A stretch of 64,000 nucleotides of DNA from Bigelowiella natans CCMP2755 (Eukaryota > Cercozoa > Chlorarachniophyceae), in contig ADNK01000517.1 of assembly GCA_000320545.1 (NCBI GenBank), positions 1-64,000 on the forward strand. Direction: 5' to 3'. A program made the translations under genes and the position numbers. The notes beneath the pieces were generated by a model. It saw nothing but the letters and a program-made list of their open reading frames with translations, ran no database searches and was not told where the DNA came from. Shown here piece by piece: positions 42,421-55,067 of this stretch (positions are counted from its first letter, which is position 1; each line of letters begins with the position of its first letter).

Positions 42421-45400
42421 AAACTGGTAGAACAGACTGAAGAGGATATCCACTCAACCAGCTACTTGTCCACGGAACGGGAACAACTACGCCGGCAAAT
42501 AGCCGCTCAGAAGAATCGAAACCAAATTACAGAGGAAAAGTTGCAGGTATTAACCTTGCTGTATGGAATAATATGAAGAATTTATAGTATACTGACAACC
42601 TACGACATACGGAAAACACACACACACACACAATAGAGCCTCAGACGAAGGGACCAGGAAACAGGGCGGCAGCTGACTGCGTTCCAGGTCGCTGATGATG
42701 ACCTGGAGAAGAAGATATCTACATTGAATCAAAAGATGGAGATAAGAAGAAATGACTATAGAAAAATTGCAACGGAACTGCAGCAATATCAGAGAATATT
42801 TGATATATCACCTCGCTCATCGCTTTCATCACCACGATCGAAGCAACGTGATGGAAATAAGTTGGCGCATGACGGAAAGGAGTTGAGCGATACAAAGAAC
42901 GGAGAACAAGAGGGTGATGGGGCAGAAGACAGGAGCTGGAACAGCATACAAACGTATTTCAAAAGTGCTTGTGAGAAGGTTGAACTCCTGCACCATAAAC
43001 AACAGTTGGCGAAACTTATGGCTTCTCGGCCCCTTTCTCTGTCCGAGAGGATGTTCCTCAAGGAGTTGTCTGTGTTCCAGAAGAAAACAGAGGTTGGTTG
43101 TTGGGGTTATTGTCGTAGTGGTGGTGGTGGTGGTGGAGCGGCGACGGTGTTGATATTTTCCGAGTTCGCATAGTGGGGAAAGATATCGTCTCTCCTTTGA
43201 GTATCGTGTTTCTTGAGGAAGGTCGTATATGAAAGCAACTGTCACCACCTTTCTTATCAAGCGTACTGGTTCTTATTATTACTTCATAGGTGGACCAGAA
43301 GGCTGTCATATGGAATCAGAGAAGGTGCGCTGCAGTAATGACGCGCCTTGCCAAGATTCACGAAGAGAAGATAAATCAGCTCCAAGAGGTAGAGAGCAGT
43401 AAGGTGTTTGGCATCATCGATTGCATACGACAGAAGAAGATGCGTATGGGCCATTGGCCGACGACCAAGAAACCAAGCTGCGAGTCAGTTTCTTCCTCTT
43501 CTCCTTCCTCCCTGTCACCGTTCCTGGTGAATCTCTATTATAACTTCTTCGGTAAATACTGGGAGGTTCGCACGAGGCTGTCGCAGAAGCAAGCACATGC
43601 GAGGATGTTCGTACGATGGCGATCTTTAACTTTCCGGCGGCGCAAACTAAGATCCACATGTAGAGGGTGTGTTGCTCTGCGTGATAGGTTGTTGGCCTCC
43701 ACGAGCCTACGAAAATGGCGAAGGAAGTCTTACGAGCACAAGAAGCGGAGGATGCATGTCTTCAGCGAAGATATTCGGGCACAGATTCGAGAAACTCAGG
43801 TATGTGTTGTTTTTGACATCTGCTGCTGCGTTCAAAGTAGTAATAATGATATCAATTTTGTTTTTTTGTAAGTTAAATATTCTAGTAGTCGTTGTTTCTC
43901 GATGCTGCGATCCGAACTGACTTTCAGGCTGTTTCTACGACAACGACAGACCCCTTCTCCCTTCATCCCTTGTAAACCTGTTACTTCTTCCTTTTGTGTT
44001 CAGGAGAAGACGGAACGTGTTAGACGAGGGAACAGCGCACTGGCTGAGACTCGAAGAAGGAAATTGAGGACCATCGGGCTACGAATATGCGCGGACTTTC
44101 TCCAAACCGTGCGTAGAAAGAAGCTTACCGTCGCCCTTCTCCAGTGGAAGCAACTCAAAAGCACTCAGCTCATGGAAGAAGTAGCCTGTGAAACAAGGCA
44201 TTTTGCTGCCAGCTACCAGGCGGACATCTCCCTCGCGCAGAAGTTCGCAAGCCTGACAATCACGACCATGCAACACTATTCTCTTCAACGAGCGGGGATC
44301 AAGGCTTACTACCGCTGGTTGGGCGCATATCGAACCATAGCAGCAGCCAGACAGTCTGCTTCACGAGCTAAGAGGCACCACCGCCGTGCGCTCCTCCAAA
44401 GCTCCATTACTTCCTGGAGGCGAGCGGCCGTGAAAATCGACACGCTGCGGCTACGCATGCAAGTGTGTCGCAAGATGAACGAGGAGAGGCTCCTACGCTG
44501 CACCTTCTCGAGCAATTGGAAAATCTTAACGGAGAGACGGAAGCGAGCCAGATACCTCCTGCAGAAATACATGATATCAAGAAAGTCGCGTAGATTATGT
44601 AGAACTGCATTGTCAGTTTGGCAACGTTACGCAGATAGCTCACACATATCAACAACAATGGCAAAATCTAACCAAAGACAAGACGGCCTCCGCCAACCTA
44701 GTAACCAGGAGGGTAAAACCACCCGAATACTACTAACATCTCGTATGGAAAGTCATAGTGATAACCAAATATCCACCCCAGATCACGGGCGTGATCCTTC
44801 CTATTCCCCTCTTGCACCATCTGCCTCTAATAGCAGCATCAAAAATATTATGGAGGCGGAGACTACGAAGATTAGGGCAAAAATCAGTCAATTATCCTTC
44901 GGGATGGCCCAAATGAGGATTGCGGAAAGGAAGCGGTTTCTCGCGAAGAGAGTGCGCCTCTACTCGGAAAAGAGCCTATTACTCCACAGTTTTTCAGTAT
45001 GGAGAGGACACCACACTAAGAGACGAACACTCCGTATCGTGATGTGTAAGCGGGTGGCGAGGATGAAACGAAATACGTTATTTCGCTGGGGCATTTGCTC
45101 CGCCTCCCGAGCATATGAAAAGGCCGAAGCTGAACGCAAGGCCTCCCTGCAAGCTCTTCAAAGGCGTCTGCGTGAAGCAAAGGAAAAGAGCAAACGGCTA
45201 GGAGAATGTTTGGCGATGATGAGGCACGAACCGCATGCCGAATGCCTAGAGCAAGAAGTTCTCCTCAATGCAGACCTCAAAGCCAAATCAGAACAAAACC
45301 TTGCTCTGGAGCAGAAGTTAAGGGTTCTGAAAGCTGAGAACATGAAGATGGCGAGTTCTTTGGAGAACACCAGGCGAGAAGGGCGGTTTTTGCAAAGGAA

Positions 45401-45488
45401 ACTCGGCGTTTCAAAGCTGAGACGCTCTGGTGAAAAAATTACTTCAGTGTTCAGCTCAAAGATTAAGGATCTCATGTACCGCTCGTGA
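42421..45488 (+). CDS. SFI1-like coiled-coil protein with tryptophan repeats (5' end unresolved)
   Basis: Exons 42421-42546, 42637-43092, 43290-43799 and 44004-45488 join in phase 0 to at least 858 residues. The first two exons form a charged coiled coil (STEREQLRRQIAAQKNRNQI). The rest carries spaced repeats of aromatic/Trp core in Arg/Lys-rich helices: MFVRWRSLTFRRRKL, LLQWKQLKS, AYYRWLGAYR, SITSWRRAAVK, ALSVWQRYAD, SFSVWRGHHTKRR, TLFRWGICSAS. This pattern matches SFI1-type centrin-binding repeats, so a role at centrosomes or basal bodies is likely. A C-terminal coiled coil follows (LNADLKAKSEQNLALEQKL). The first exon begins at an acceptor; the start codon is upstream and not located. The stretch 43400-43545 could be an intron but is open. 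Confidence 0.75.
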
Positions 45489-46593
45489 TCTGAACGTGCA
45501 GGTCTTCAAGCAGATGCGCATCTTTTGCGGTGCGACACACTGCGCGTGCCGCACGACATCGACAACAGGGCATGGATGCTTTTGAATGCATGAAACACAC
45601 AATGGACATCGTAGCGGAGACCAACAGATTCAACATTAGTGCTGTGGCCGTTGCATATTGCACAGCTACATGAGGATGACCATTGAACAAATTTGATTAT
45701 TGATTCATCACATCCGTCTTACAAATGGGCGAGACATGTACAGATGCAACCGCGCTGCAGCCGCTGCTTGGCACAGCATTGCATGCATTGCATAGGATGA
45801 CCATTGAAAAGATGCAATCACTTCATCACATGCATTGCACCCGTCTCATGCACACATACGTTCATGGTATCCGCTGCAACAACACGCACGCTGACATGTG
45901 AGACGGATGTCATGAATTGATCAAATCTTTCCAATTGTAATGGTCATCCCAATCCATACCAATGTAGCTGTGCAAAGCTGCTGCGGCTACATGCATGCTA
46001 GCATGCAGCGCTCATGTTGTGTCATGTGCATGAGGCTGCTAGCACGCTGCTGTATATAGCACGGGCAATGCGGCAACTTTGAAAATCGTGCTTCGCGCGC
46101 GGCGATCCATGCGCCCTCCGATCCCGGCCCTAGCTAGTTAGTAGACTGCTACACAACGTCAGGCGGCAGCCATCACATGCTAGCATCATGGTCTACATAG
46201 ATGAAATTGTTTTGTGCACTGCCTACGAATCCCGCTAGCATAATTAGCCAGCTAGCAGCAGCCCGCAGCGACTGGTGATGTGCATCACATATATCATGAC
46301 GTAGTGCCACCACTGCCACCACACGCACGAGGCCTCCCACGTACTATCATTGCTTCCACCGCCAGATATTGAGTATGCTAAGCTAGAAATAAACCACGTT
46401 GGAATATTATTTGATGAATAACAATAATTCTCATTTAGCAGCAGAATTAAACAGGCCTCTTCGCTCCGGATTCGAAGAAAACATTATGTTATGGTGATTT
46501 ATTGTGCTCGGATCCGCGTTAGGCGAGGTTGTTTGGAGGACAGAATATAAAATGAGGTATCCAATGTACTTTACACTAATTTCCTCAACACTC
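45489..46593. other. Spacer rich in palindromic words, no gene seen
   Basis: Convergent 3' flanks of the SFI1-like and SR genes. CATGCTAGCATGC, GCTAGC, TGCATTGCATG and CACATGCA words are dense. No supported reading frame. Confidence 0.6.
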
Positions 46594-48062
46594 TCAAGAA
46601 GAACCCTCTTCGCCCTTTGTAGCACCTAAATTATATGCCCTTTGCATTAGGATTTTCCCCTGATTTTTCAGAAAACGCGTCGAGCAACAATTTGCCACAT
46701 TCTAGCCATTCTATGACAAGCATGCTGGGGTGTTGCGAAATCTCTGCGAACGATTTCCTATCACTACTACGAACAGGTCTAGTACTGCTAGTCTTCTTTT
46801 GCTCCTACCTTCTCCTTCTCCTCCTGCTTTAGTTTTCTCGTCCACGTCATCTTTCTGCGCATCCTGCTCCCCAACTTCCTTCCCTTCTTCCTGCTTTGCC
46901 ATTTGGTTCTCACCTTTCTTTTCCGCTTCTCCTCCCTTTGACGATTTCTTCTTGTCGCCATCACCGTCGTTGCTTTTATCGTTGTCACTATCTCTGCCTT
47001 CGTCCGAAGAGTCTCCCTTCTAAGGAATATAAGGAAGCACCATGCGCTTTATATCAAACAAGCTTGTTCATTGCCTATACACTCCTTCTCAATAACATTT
47101 TCTCTGTGGAACGGACGGACCTTGCTCTTTTCTTCCTTCTCCTTTTTCTTCTTAGATGATTTTTTCTTGGATTTCTTCCTCTTTCTATCCCTGCTTGGTG
47201 ATCGACTCGATGATGACCTAGCGCTCCGGCTGCTGCTTCGACTCCTGCTGCGGCTGGAGCTTCTGGAACGACTGCTTTGTTCGGAGGAAATAATAGAAAC
47301 ATCCGTTATCCCCATACATACACCACTCGATTTTAGGTTCTCCTTTCAAAACGGGGGGAGTGTGGAGAAGCAGTGTCACTAACCTATAGTTCCGCCTACT
47401 TCTTCCGGAATAGCGATCCCTGTGTTACAGAAAAAACAGCATATCAATATGTGCTCACCATTATCATCATCATCATCGTTCTCTCACCGGTAATACATAA
47501 TATACGTAGAAATTGATAAACAATGAAGTTGGATGTGGTTTCCTATCAAGAAAAACCTCCGGCTGCTTGTGTTATCTCGCCCGCCCCTAGAAAAACAGAG
47601 TCGAATGACCATCATCATCGTGTCAAATTTGGTGCGGCAGAATATTCTAATTGAGGAGGGAGGGGAATTGCTATGCGAACGTGTTGCTGCTTACACACCG
47701 GCGCCCTCTGTCTACTTTGGCCCATTCCACGGATATACGATTGCCATCCAGCTTCGTGCCATCCATCTCATCCTTCGCATACTCTGCGTCTTCGGAGCGA
47801 TCGTATTCCTGCGCTCGTTTAAGAGCAGATTTCCAGATTAATGAGGACGAGGGAGATGATGAAACTGGAGTGGTTCTACAAAAGAAGTTCCTCTCACATT
47901 CTCTCTCTCTAAACGCAGCAGAGCTTGACTTACAATAAACGCGAATCCATCCTTGATCTGTAGGTCACAGATACGGCCAAACTCGCGAAACGTGTCCTCC
48001 AGGTCACGGGCAGAGGTGCGCCGATATAGGTTGCCGATGTAAAGTCGGTAGAGTCGAGGCAT
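46594..48062 (-). CDS. SR-type splicing factor, one RRM plus RS domain
   Basis: Pre-mRNA splicing regulator. Six exons (47934-48062, 47699-47808, 47384-47419, 47121-47274, 46809-47019, 46594-46625) close in phase to 223 residues. The RRM has RNP2 LYIGNL and RNP1 GFAFIEY (split by intron 1), plus SVEWAKVDRGRR. The RS domain runs SSRSRSSSRSRSRSSSRSAR, then a Lys-rich block (RKRKKSKKKSSKKKKEKEEK) and an acidic Gly/Asp/Lys tail ending GEEGSS. Two exons are very small (36 and 32 bp). It resembles the SRSF2/3/7 class but with a longer Lys/Asp tail. Divergent from 14-3-3 by 393 bp. Confidence 0.9.
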
Positions 48063-48455
48063 CCTTCGGATAGGAATGCGTCAGGAGTTCGTGTTCGCCG
48101 CTACTAGCTTCCTTGCTTCTTGCTCTTTGAGACTCCCGCGCGCTGGAGATCGATGGAGGAAAGGTGCGACTGCGCGGCGCTGAGGGATAAAATAAGTGCG
48201 TGAAAACCGACTGGGCCCAAACAATATTAGAAAATATTTCATGCGGAATATATCTTACACTGCCATCCTCCTATAATCATATCAGACTCGTGAAGCAGAC
48301 ATTGGATTGTTGAGGGAACTGTTGGATTTCGATAGGACATCTTAGGCCTAATAATTTGCCATATGATCGGAAGCTGTGCGTGTTCTTTTAGTACAAATAT
48401 CATCGATAGAACTTCCTAATACGCCATCTCACCTAGTTCCGGCCGACCGAACCCA
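48063..48455. promoter_or_regulatory. 393-bp divergent spacer between SR factor and 14-3-3
   Basis: Head-to-head start codons at 48062 (-) and 48456 (+). No microsatellite and no clear motif; a shared promoter is inferred from the layout. Confidence 0.4.
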
Positions 48456-48737
48456 ATGGAGCCCTCAGCTCTGGTCACGAAGGCTAAGCTCGCGGAGCTT
48501 GCCCATCGATACTCAGGTAGATCGCATTTTAAGAACGTAGGGAATGTACGTTAGAGAAGAAACTACATCGAATGAATGAACTTTATCCATGGCTTTCCCC
48601 TCTTCCACCCACAATCTTACGTTTCTGAAGATATGATGGACTTGATGATACGGGTTGCGGAGAAAAAGACGACAGAATTCAGCGTCGAGGTGAGCTGTTA
48701 TACTTTGTTGATACTACAAGGCTTCTCTTGATCAGTG

Positions 48738-48777
<40 letters not shown>

Positions 48778-49014
48778 CATAATCAGGAGAGGAATCTCCT
48801 TGGCATTGCTTGCAAGAATGTGCTGTCAGCCCGAAGGTTTTGTGATTTTGGCACATTTTCTTTCTTCCCCTCTCAGCGTCTCTAATACTTCAGGGTCTCG
48901 TGGCGCATTCTAATGCTTAAAGAGACGAATTTGCTATCGGTTATTGCCGCCTAATTGCTTGTCTAACTCCACAACATTTAGTGGCAGGAGATATCAGATA
49001 AAACTAGTTGCGTA

Positions 49015-49053
<39 letters not shown>

Positions 49054-49936
49054 CGTTTTATTACTTGGTGACGAAATAGCAAAGCATGCACACTGCGAAG
49101 CCACCGCCGCAGAAGGCCGTTAGCTCAGCCCAGCAGAGGGATGGAAAGGATGTAAAGCATAGCGAGCAGCAAACGGATAGAAAGACACAAATAGACCAGC
49201 TCAAGAGCGTTGCTAGATGCTGCCGACAATACCGTTTGGAGGTGGAGAAAGAGATCTCCCAAATCTCCGATCGAATCATCTCAATAATCACCGCACACCT
49301 TCTACCGAAGCTGCACCCCGGAATAGGCGAGCTTGTAAAGCTGGTAGTCGGCACAACATCACCCACACACCACGCACATATGCACTCGCATACGTGCGCA
49401 TAGGCTATCTCTGATAACATGGGCAGGTATAGATCAAAACTGTAATTCTCCTAACCTATTATGTGTCTTCACGAAGTTTGAAGTAAATGCACGGAAACGG
49501 TACAAGAGCAGCGTAAAAGGTATACTACTACTACTACTACTACACTACTACTTCTGCAACGACCTATTTCTCCTTCTATTATTGCATGTTAGTCCTTGAT
49601 TTTGCCGCCTGGTATTACTTTTACTGCGTGAGCAGATCTCGAGGACGAGCTCAAGAACCTCCTTCAAAACAAGGCGGTCAGCAGCCAAGATACTACACAA
49701 TATGATAATGATGATGATGATGATGGCTAGTGTGATGATGAGGCGATTGCGGAGCTGCTGTAGATGTTTGTAGCGGAGCAATGACAACAACCTTTAGTTG
49801 CAATTAGTTGATGTGGAGGAAATAATTATTTTCTCCTTCCTCTCTCTTTAGGGAGGCGAGATAATACTTAGATTCCTCAACCCGGAGAGCATCACCTTCT
49901 TCTTCAAAATGATGGTCGAAGGCTTCATATATATAC

Positions 49937-49979
<43 letters not shown>

Positions 49980-50277
49980 TTTCACAAACCAATTCATCCA
50001 ATTGATCATCGCAAGCTGTATGTTGCATGCTGTTCTTGCTTCCTCCTGGTCTCGGTCCTTCCTCATTATTATCATCATCATTTCACAGGGCGACATCTAT
50101 AGATATCTAGCAGAAACAGCCTGCACCTTTCGCTCTAGAACGACATACAGCGAAGGTGCGTTTGTTCCCTGCCTCGTCAGCACCATCATCGTCAATGCAT
50201 TATTCCATGCAGGAGAAGCTGTGGGTGGCAGTGTGGACTCTAGCTTGGCCCTTGCTTTTTACTACCTGGCGTCAGAG

Positions 50278-50308
<31 letters not shown>

Positions 50309-50580
50309 CAGTAGTAAAAGCAGCTGCTCTCTCACATCTTGATCTATTGTATTCGGACGATATTATGTGGAAGAAGAAGAAGAAGAAGTGGGTTGATGTT
50401 CTTCTTGAAGGGCAGGAGGTGCATTTATCCTCAGGGTAGTGTCGTACATTGCACGAATGAACATGTCTACGACATGGTTAGGTAGCTAAAGCGCACTTAG
50501 CGCCCAGCGATCCAATACGCCTTGGACTCGCACTCAATTTCTCAGTCTTCTATCACCAGGTAGTCCCTGTTAATAATTAC

Positions 50581-50611
<31 letters not shown>

Positions 50612-51278
50612 GTGATGGAGGTTGCATGATGAGAATTATAAAATTTCTTCTTTTCGCAAACTTAACTACTGCTACCAGTATTAATTAAAAACCCGTTGTA
50701 CATATATGCGGTTTGATGGGCGATTGACGATTACGTGGCCAGATAATGTCTTCTCCTACGCGAGCGTGCGAAGTAGCTAAGGTCACACAGCAGCTCCTGT
50801 TGGCTTTAATGTCCTCATTTTCATCCGCGACTCCCTCCTCCTCCTGCATCCCATCCGTCACTGTCTCCCTTACTTCCTCTTGCTTTCCCCCTCCCCATTC
50901 CGCGAAACAGAACGCCTTCGACGAGGCATTGTACGAGCTCCCGAAGAAAGGAACGAGAGCTTTCACGGACAGGTTGTTGTTGTTGCACAACAGTCTTCTT
51001 GCGCGTACAGTATGATCCAAAGACCTACTCATATGAGATGATCTCTCCTGCCCCTCTCCGCCTCCTACCCCTACCCACCATTGGCTACAATTTTCATCAG
51101 TTCTCTGATAATGGGGATCTTGCGTGACAACGTGACCAAATGGACGAAAAGCGACGACGCGGACGAGCACTCACCGCATGACGAGGCGGACCATGATGTC
51201 GTTGATGATGATGATGATGAGGGCAAGCGTCGTACCGGGCCTGTGTATAGTGTCCCACCAGGAACTGCACCAAGATAG
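48456..51278 (+). CDS. 14-3-3 family phosphoserine-binding protein, divergent
   Basis: Dimeric adaptor that binds phospho-Ser/Thr motifs. Exons 48456-48516, 48631-48689, 48787-48836, 48894-48939, (48982-49011 optional), 49080-49334 or -49343, about 49852-49914, 50089-50155, 50213-50277, 50482-50559, 50743-50781, 50911-50972 and 51101-51278. Family marks are [86 protein letters not shown] and [20 protein letters not shown]. The phosphate-binding Lys and Arg of KNVLSARR and Arg-Tyr of YRYL are present. Odd features are a Pro/Gln/Lys-rich insert between helices C and D ([20 protein letters not shown]), a longer loop before ITFFFKMM, and a long acidic tail with poly-Asp ending PPGTAPR. The joins around 48982 and 49343-49914 are the least sure. 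Confidence 0.85.
48743..50612. repeat. Microsatellites in 14-3-3 introns
   Basis: (TA)n at 48743-48771, (GT)n at 49018-49050, (TA)n at 49938-49975, (GTA)n at 50278-50310 and (GAT)n at 50580-50612. The GTA run begins at the splice donor of exon 50213-50277. Confidence 0.92.
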
Positions 51279-51678
51279 CATACGATAGTAGCCGATATAA
51301 GTCAATTGTCATTCTAATATTGTAGCTGTGCAGAGCATGTAGCTAAATAATGCACCTACTAGTGCACGACACGATATGGACGCGCGCCTACATATGTATT
51401 ATATACGCAATGTGTTGCTGCTATGGCCCTATCGGCTGCCTTGTGTGCATGGGCTTTCGGTGATGCCATGCTAGCATGGTTCATGTGTGCATGTGTGGCA
51501 CATGTTGGTATATTGGTTCATGAGAGGCTGCAGTGCATGCTAGCACATGCTAGCATGAGAGTGCACATGTATGGTTGGTACACGTGGAGTTATATGAATG
51601 GCCATGTGCACTCAAAAAAAACTTTCATTAGGTATGGCAAGATACCAAGTATGATACAAGCACATACGTGTCTCTTGC
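51279..51678. other. Convergent spacer with palindromic words
   Basis: Between the 14-3-3 stop and the stop of the UIM gene. Contains GCCATGCTAGCATGG and CACATGCTAGCATGAG. A 99-codon plus-strand frame at 51423-51722 is judged spurious. Confidence 0.55.
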
Positions 51679-52265
51679 TCATTCTAATGGTTGAGGTTGA
51701 TCACTCTCGTTGTAATCTTTGATCTCCATGCTGTCGCTGCTGTCCCACGTAGATCTGTTGTACGTCCGGCTGCAACTATTTCCCCTTTGCGCTTTCTGCC
51801 TTTTCCGCTTCCTCTGCATAACAGCGTTACCATCCTGGTGCCCCATGTCACTTATGTCTTCTTCTTCATTCTCCGACCCTCCTTTGTGCTTTGGTTCATC
51901 GTCGATCGTTATCGTGATTCTAGCTGCTGCCACGTCTTGCTTCTGCTCCTTCGCTTTGGGATTGCTGTTTTCGCTAGTAGCCACGTCTTTTGGGTCACTA
52001 TTGTGGTGGTTTTCGCCACCTCCGCCACTGACAACCGCGGGAGAAAAGGAAGGAGCAGGAGGAGGGGGAAGCTCTACTGACAGCTCTGGAGATGTGTCGT
52101 GAAAGCTAAGAAGAGAAATCGTGCACAAGGAGGAGGAAGGAAGCATTAATCGGGGAGATTGCACCAGTGATGAAGATGAAGAAGAAGATGATAATGATGA
52201 TGGTGGTAGATGAATCTTAACGTGTTTCACCACAAAAGCGGCATGGAGAAGAGCGACAGTGCAAG

Positions 52266-52305
<40 letters not shown>

Positions 52306-52308
52306 ACA

Positions 52309-52346
<38 letters not shown>

Positions 52347-52804
52347 ATCCTCCCAGACAACCCTAACACCGTGGTCACTCTGCAGCTTTGCGAGCAATGA
52401 CTTCCATTGCGCACTGCTGCTACGATGTTTCCTGCGCAACCAGCGGGCGACGGCGACGCACAACACAACAACAATAACAACAACAACAACGACAAGAGTA
52501 GCAGCGACAGTTTGATAACGTGGACAATGAATGATCAGGGTGAGGAGGCATCAAGCCATCGTGTGGAACGGTGAATGCATTTCCATTAATACTACTTTCT
52601 TTCTGCTGTCGCCTGCTTGCTACTTACTACCACTACTACCTGTGGATGTAGATGGCTTTGATATCCGACAGCTGCAGCCTATCAACGAATATCAATGCCT
52701 ACAGTGATAATGCGTGAATCATACATACATCAGAGCCTTGTCGGCTAGGTATTGAAAGCACCGATCAGCCTCTATTTGCCGGAGGGCAAGGATCAAATCA
52801 CGTT

Positions 52805-52871
<67 letters not shown>

Positions 52872-55024
52872 CGATATTATATGTAAATATATATATACGC
52901 TGGCCCTATCGTCATATTATGTACTACTATCATCAAACGACATTATTCTAGTATATTGCATCCCCCCCCCCCTCTCATCCCTCCCCCCGCTCTGCTATCC
53001 TGAAATATGGTCTTCTTCTTCTTCTTCTTCCTCCTCCTCCTCATCCTCTCTTATCGGTCTTCTTACTTACAGTAGGAAATGCTGGGTATCCTAAGTAGGC
53101 ACTAAACCATAGCCTCCCAGCTTCACATTATTCCGTGTATTAGCAGAAGTAGTAGCAGTGGTAGTAGCAGTACCGATAAAAGCACACACACACACACACA
53201 AACAAGGGGGGGGTGAAGATCGTTAATGCAGCGGGAGGAGAGATGTACTGAAATGCGAAACACAGCAGCAGCAGCAGCAGCAGCAGCAGACACACAGTAA
53301 ACAGCACTTGCCATGCCCTGAGGCACACATAATACCTTTTGTGTCCCCTTGATCATAGTAAGTCTGGGGAGGGAGGGTGGGGGGTGGGTGAATAATAATC
53401 ACTGAGAAATGTTATACATATAAATATATTGCATACGGCGTCGTCGTTGACTATTTTACATGATCCTCTCCTTCCTCCCCCCCCCCCCCCTTTTAAAAAG
53501 GGGACCCTCCCCCCAACATACCCCTTTTTCGAAGGTCGCGAATCTGCTCTGAGTCCATACAGTTCTACCCAGGGGGGTGGGGAGGGGGAGGAATGACAAG
53601 GGGAAAAGGAAAAGGGGGGGGGGTAGCCAGCAGGGGAGAGGTAGGAGTGGGAAGCAATACGGAGGATCGTTCGATTAGGTGGGATGCAGCAGGCAAAAAA
53701 AACCAACAAGTATGAAACAGAGGAGGAGGAGGAGGAGGAGGAGGAGGAGGAGGAGGGACAACGATAGAAGCAAAGGCCATCAGCAGCAGCAGGAGGACTA
53801 CTACTACTACTACTACTACTACCACTACTACTACTAGTCCTCCTCTATATGCATTCAATATTCTATAGCATGCCATATCCCACCGCAACGAATGGCTCGC
53901 AGTGCTTAAAGGTTGCGACCACATCCTCTCTCTCTTCACGTCGTCGTTGTCGTCGTTTGCCTTGCTTCTTATTGCTGCTGCTGCCTATATCATCATTGCC
54001 ATAGCTGGAGTCGTTATCATCGGTAAGATTGATGGTGATGGAGGAGGAGGAGCCGTGTTTCTTTCGCAAACCGCTATTCCGTGTCAATACGCCTCTTGTG
54101 GCAGTAGCAGTAGTAGAAGTAGTAGTCGGAGCAAGAGAGGAGGACGATGACGATAAGGAAGCAGCGCCTCCCCCCCCCCCTCCCTTGGCATCATTGCTAT
54201 CTCCGGAACTACCTCGGCATGCACGCCTTGCTACGATCACAATCCTGTTGTATATATATCGTATATTATATCATTGATTTGTCTTTCTATGCTACCGACC
54301 CTCACACACTCCTATTATTACTATTTATGCGTATTTGCTTTTATGTAAGATAGCGAGGCCTTTCAGCATCTATTGAGATACGCAAGATGCACACGCACAC
54401 ACGCACACACGCACACACGCACACACGCACACACACCTGGAACGAAGACTCGGTCTTTGCTTGAGTGTTAGATAGGAGAGTCCCTTCGAACGGCTGCACA
54501 CCATCAGCATGATGAGAGCACGATCAGGGGGAGGAGGGGGAGGAGGGGCTCATGGTGATGAAGATCGCCAATGGCGCAGGTGATGATGATGAAGAAGGTA
54601 ATAATAATGCGGCGACGGCGATAGTGACGATGGTGATGCTGATGACTGTGTCATCGTTAGCAGCAGCATTCACGCTGTAGAGCGCGAAACCCACAAATAG
54701 CACGCAACGGATATACACGCGCATAGTACGATGGGGAGAAGGATATGGGGGGGGGGGAGGCAACTGGCACTACTGCGCCAACAGCATGCATGACATGATG
54801 ATACCTTTCTCTATCACCGTGCGGGTCTCCGCACACATTCAAACGGCCAAAGATAGGAGCAGGACTACAGGAGGAGGAAGAGCAGCAGAGGACGGGAGAA
54901 GAAAGGAGAAGAAAGGAGAGAGAAAGATAAAATGACACAGTTGCAAACACTATGTATGGGCACACTGGACGATAGTAAACTGTCCTTCATCGTCATCATT
55001 TCCTACCCTGCACAACTCTCCGAA

Positions 55025-55067
<43 letters not shown>

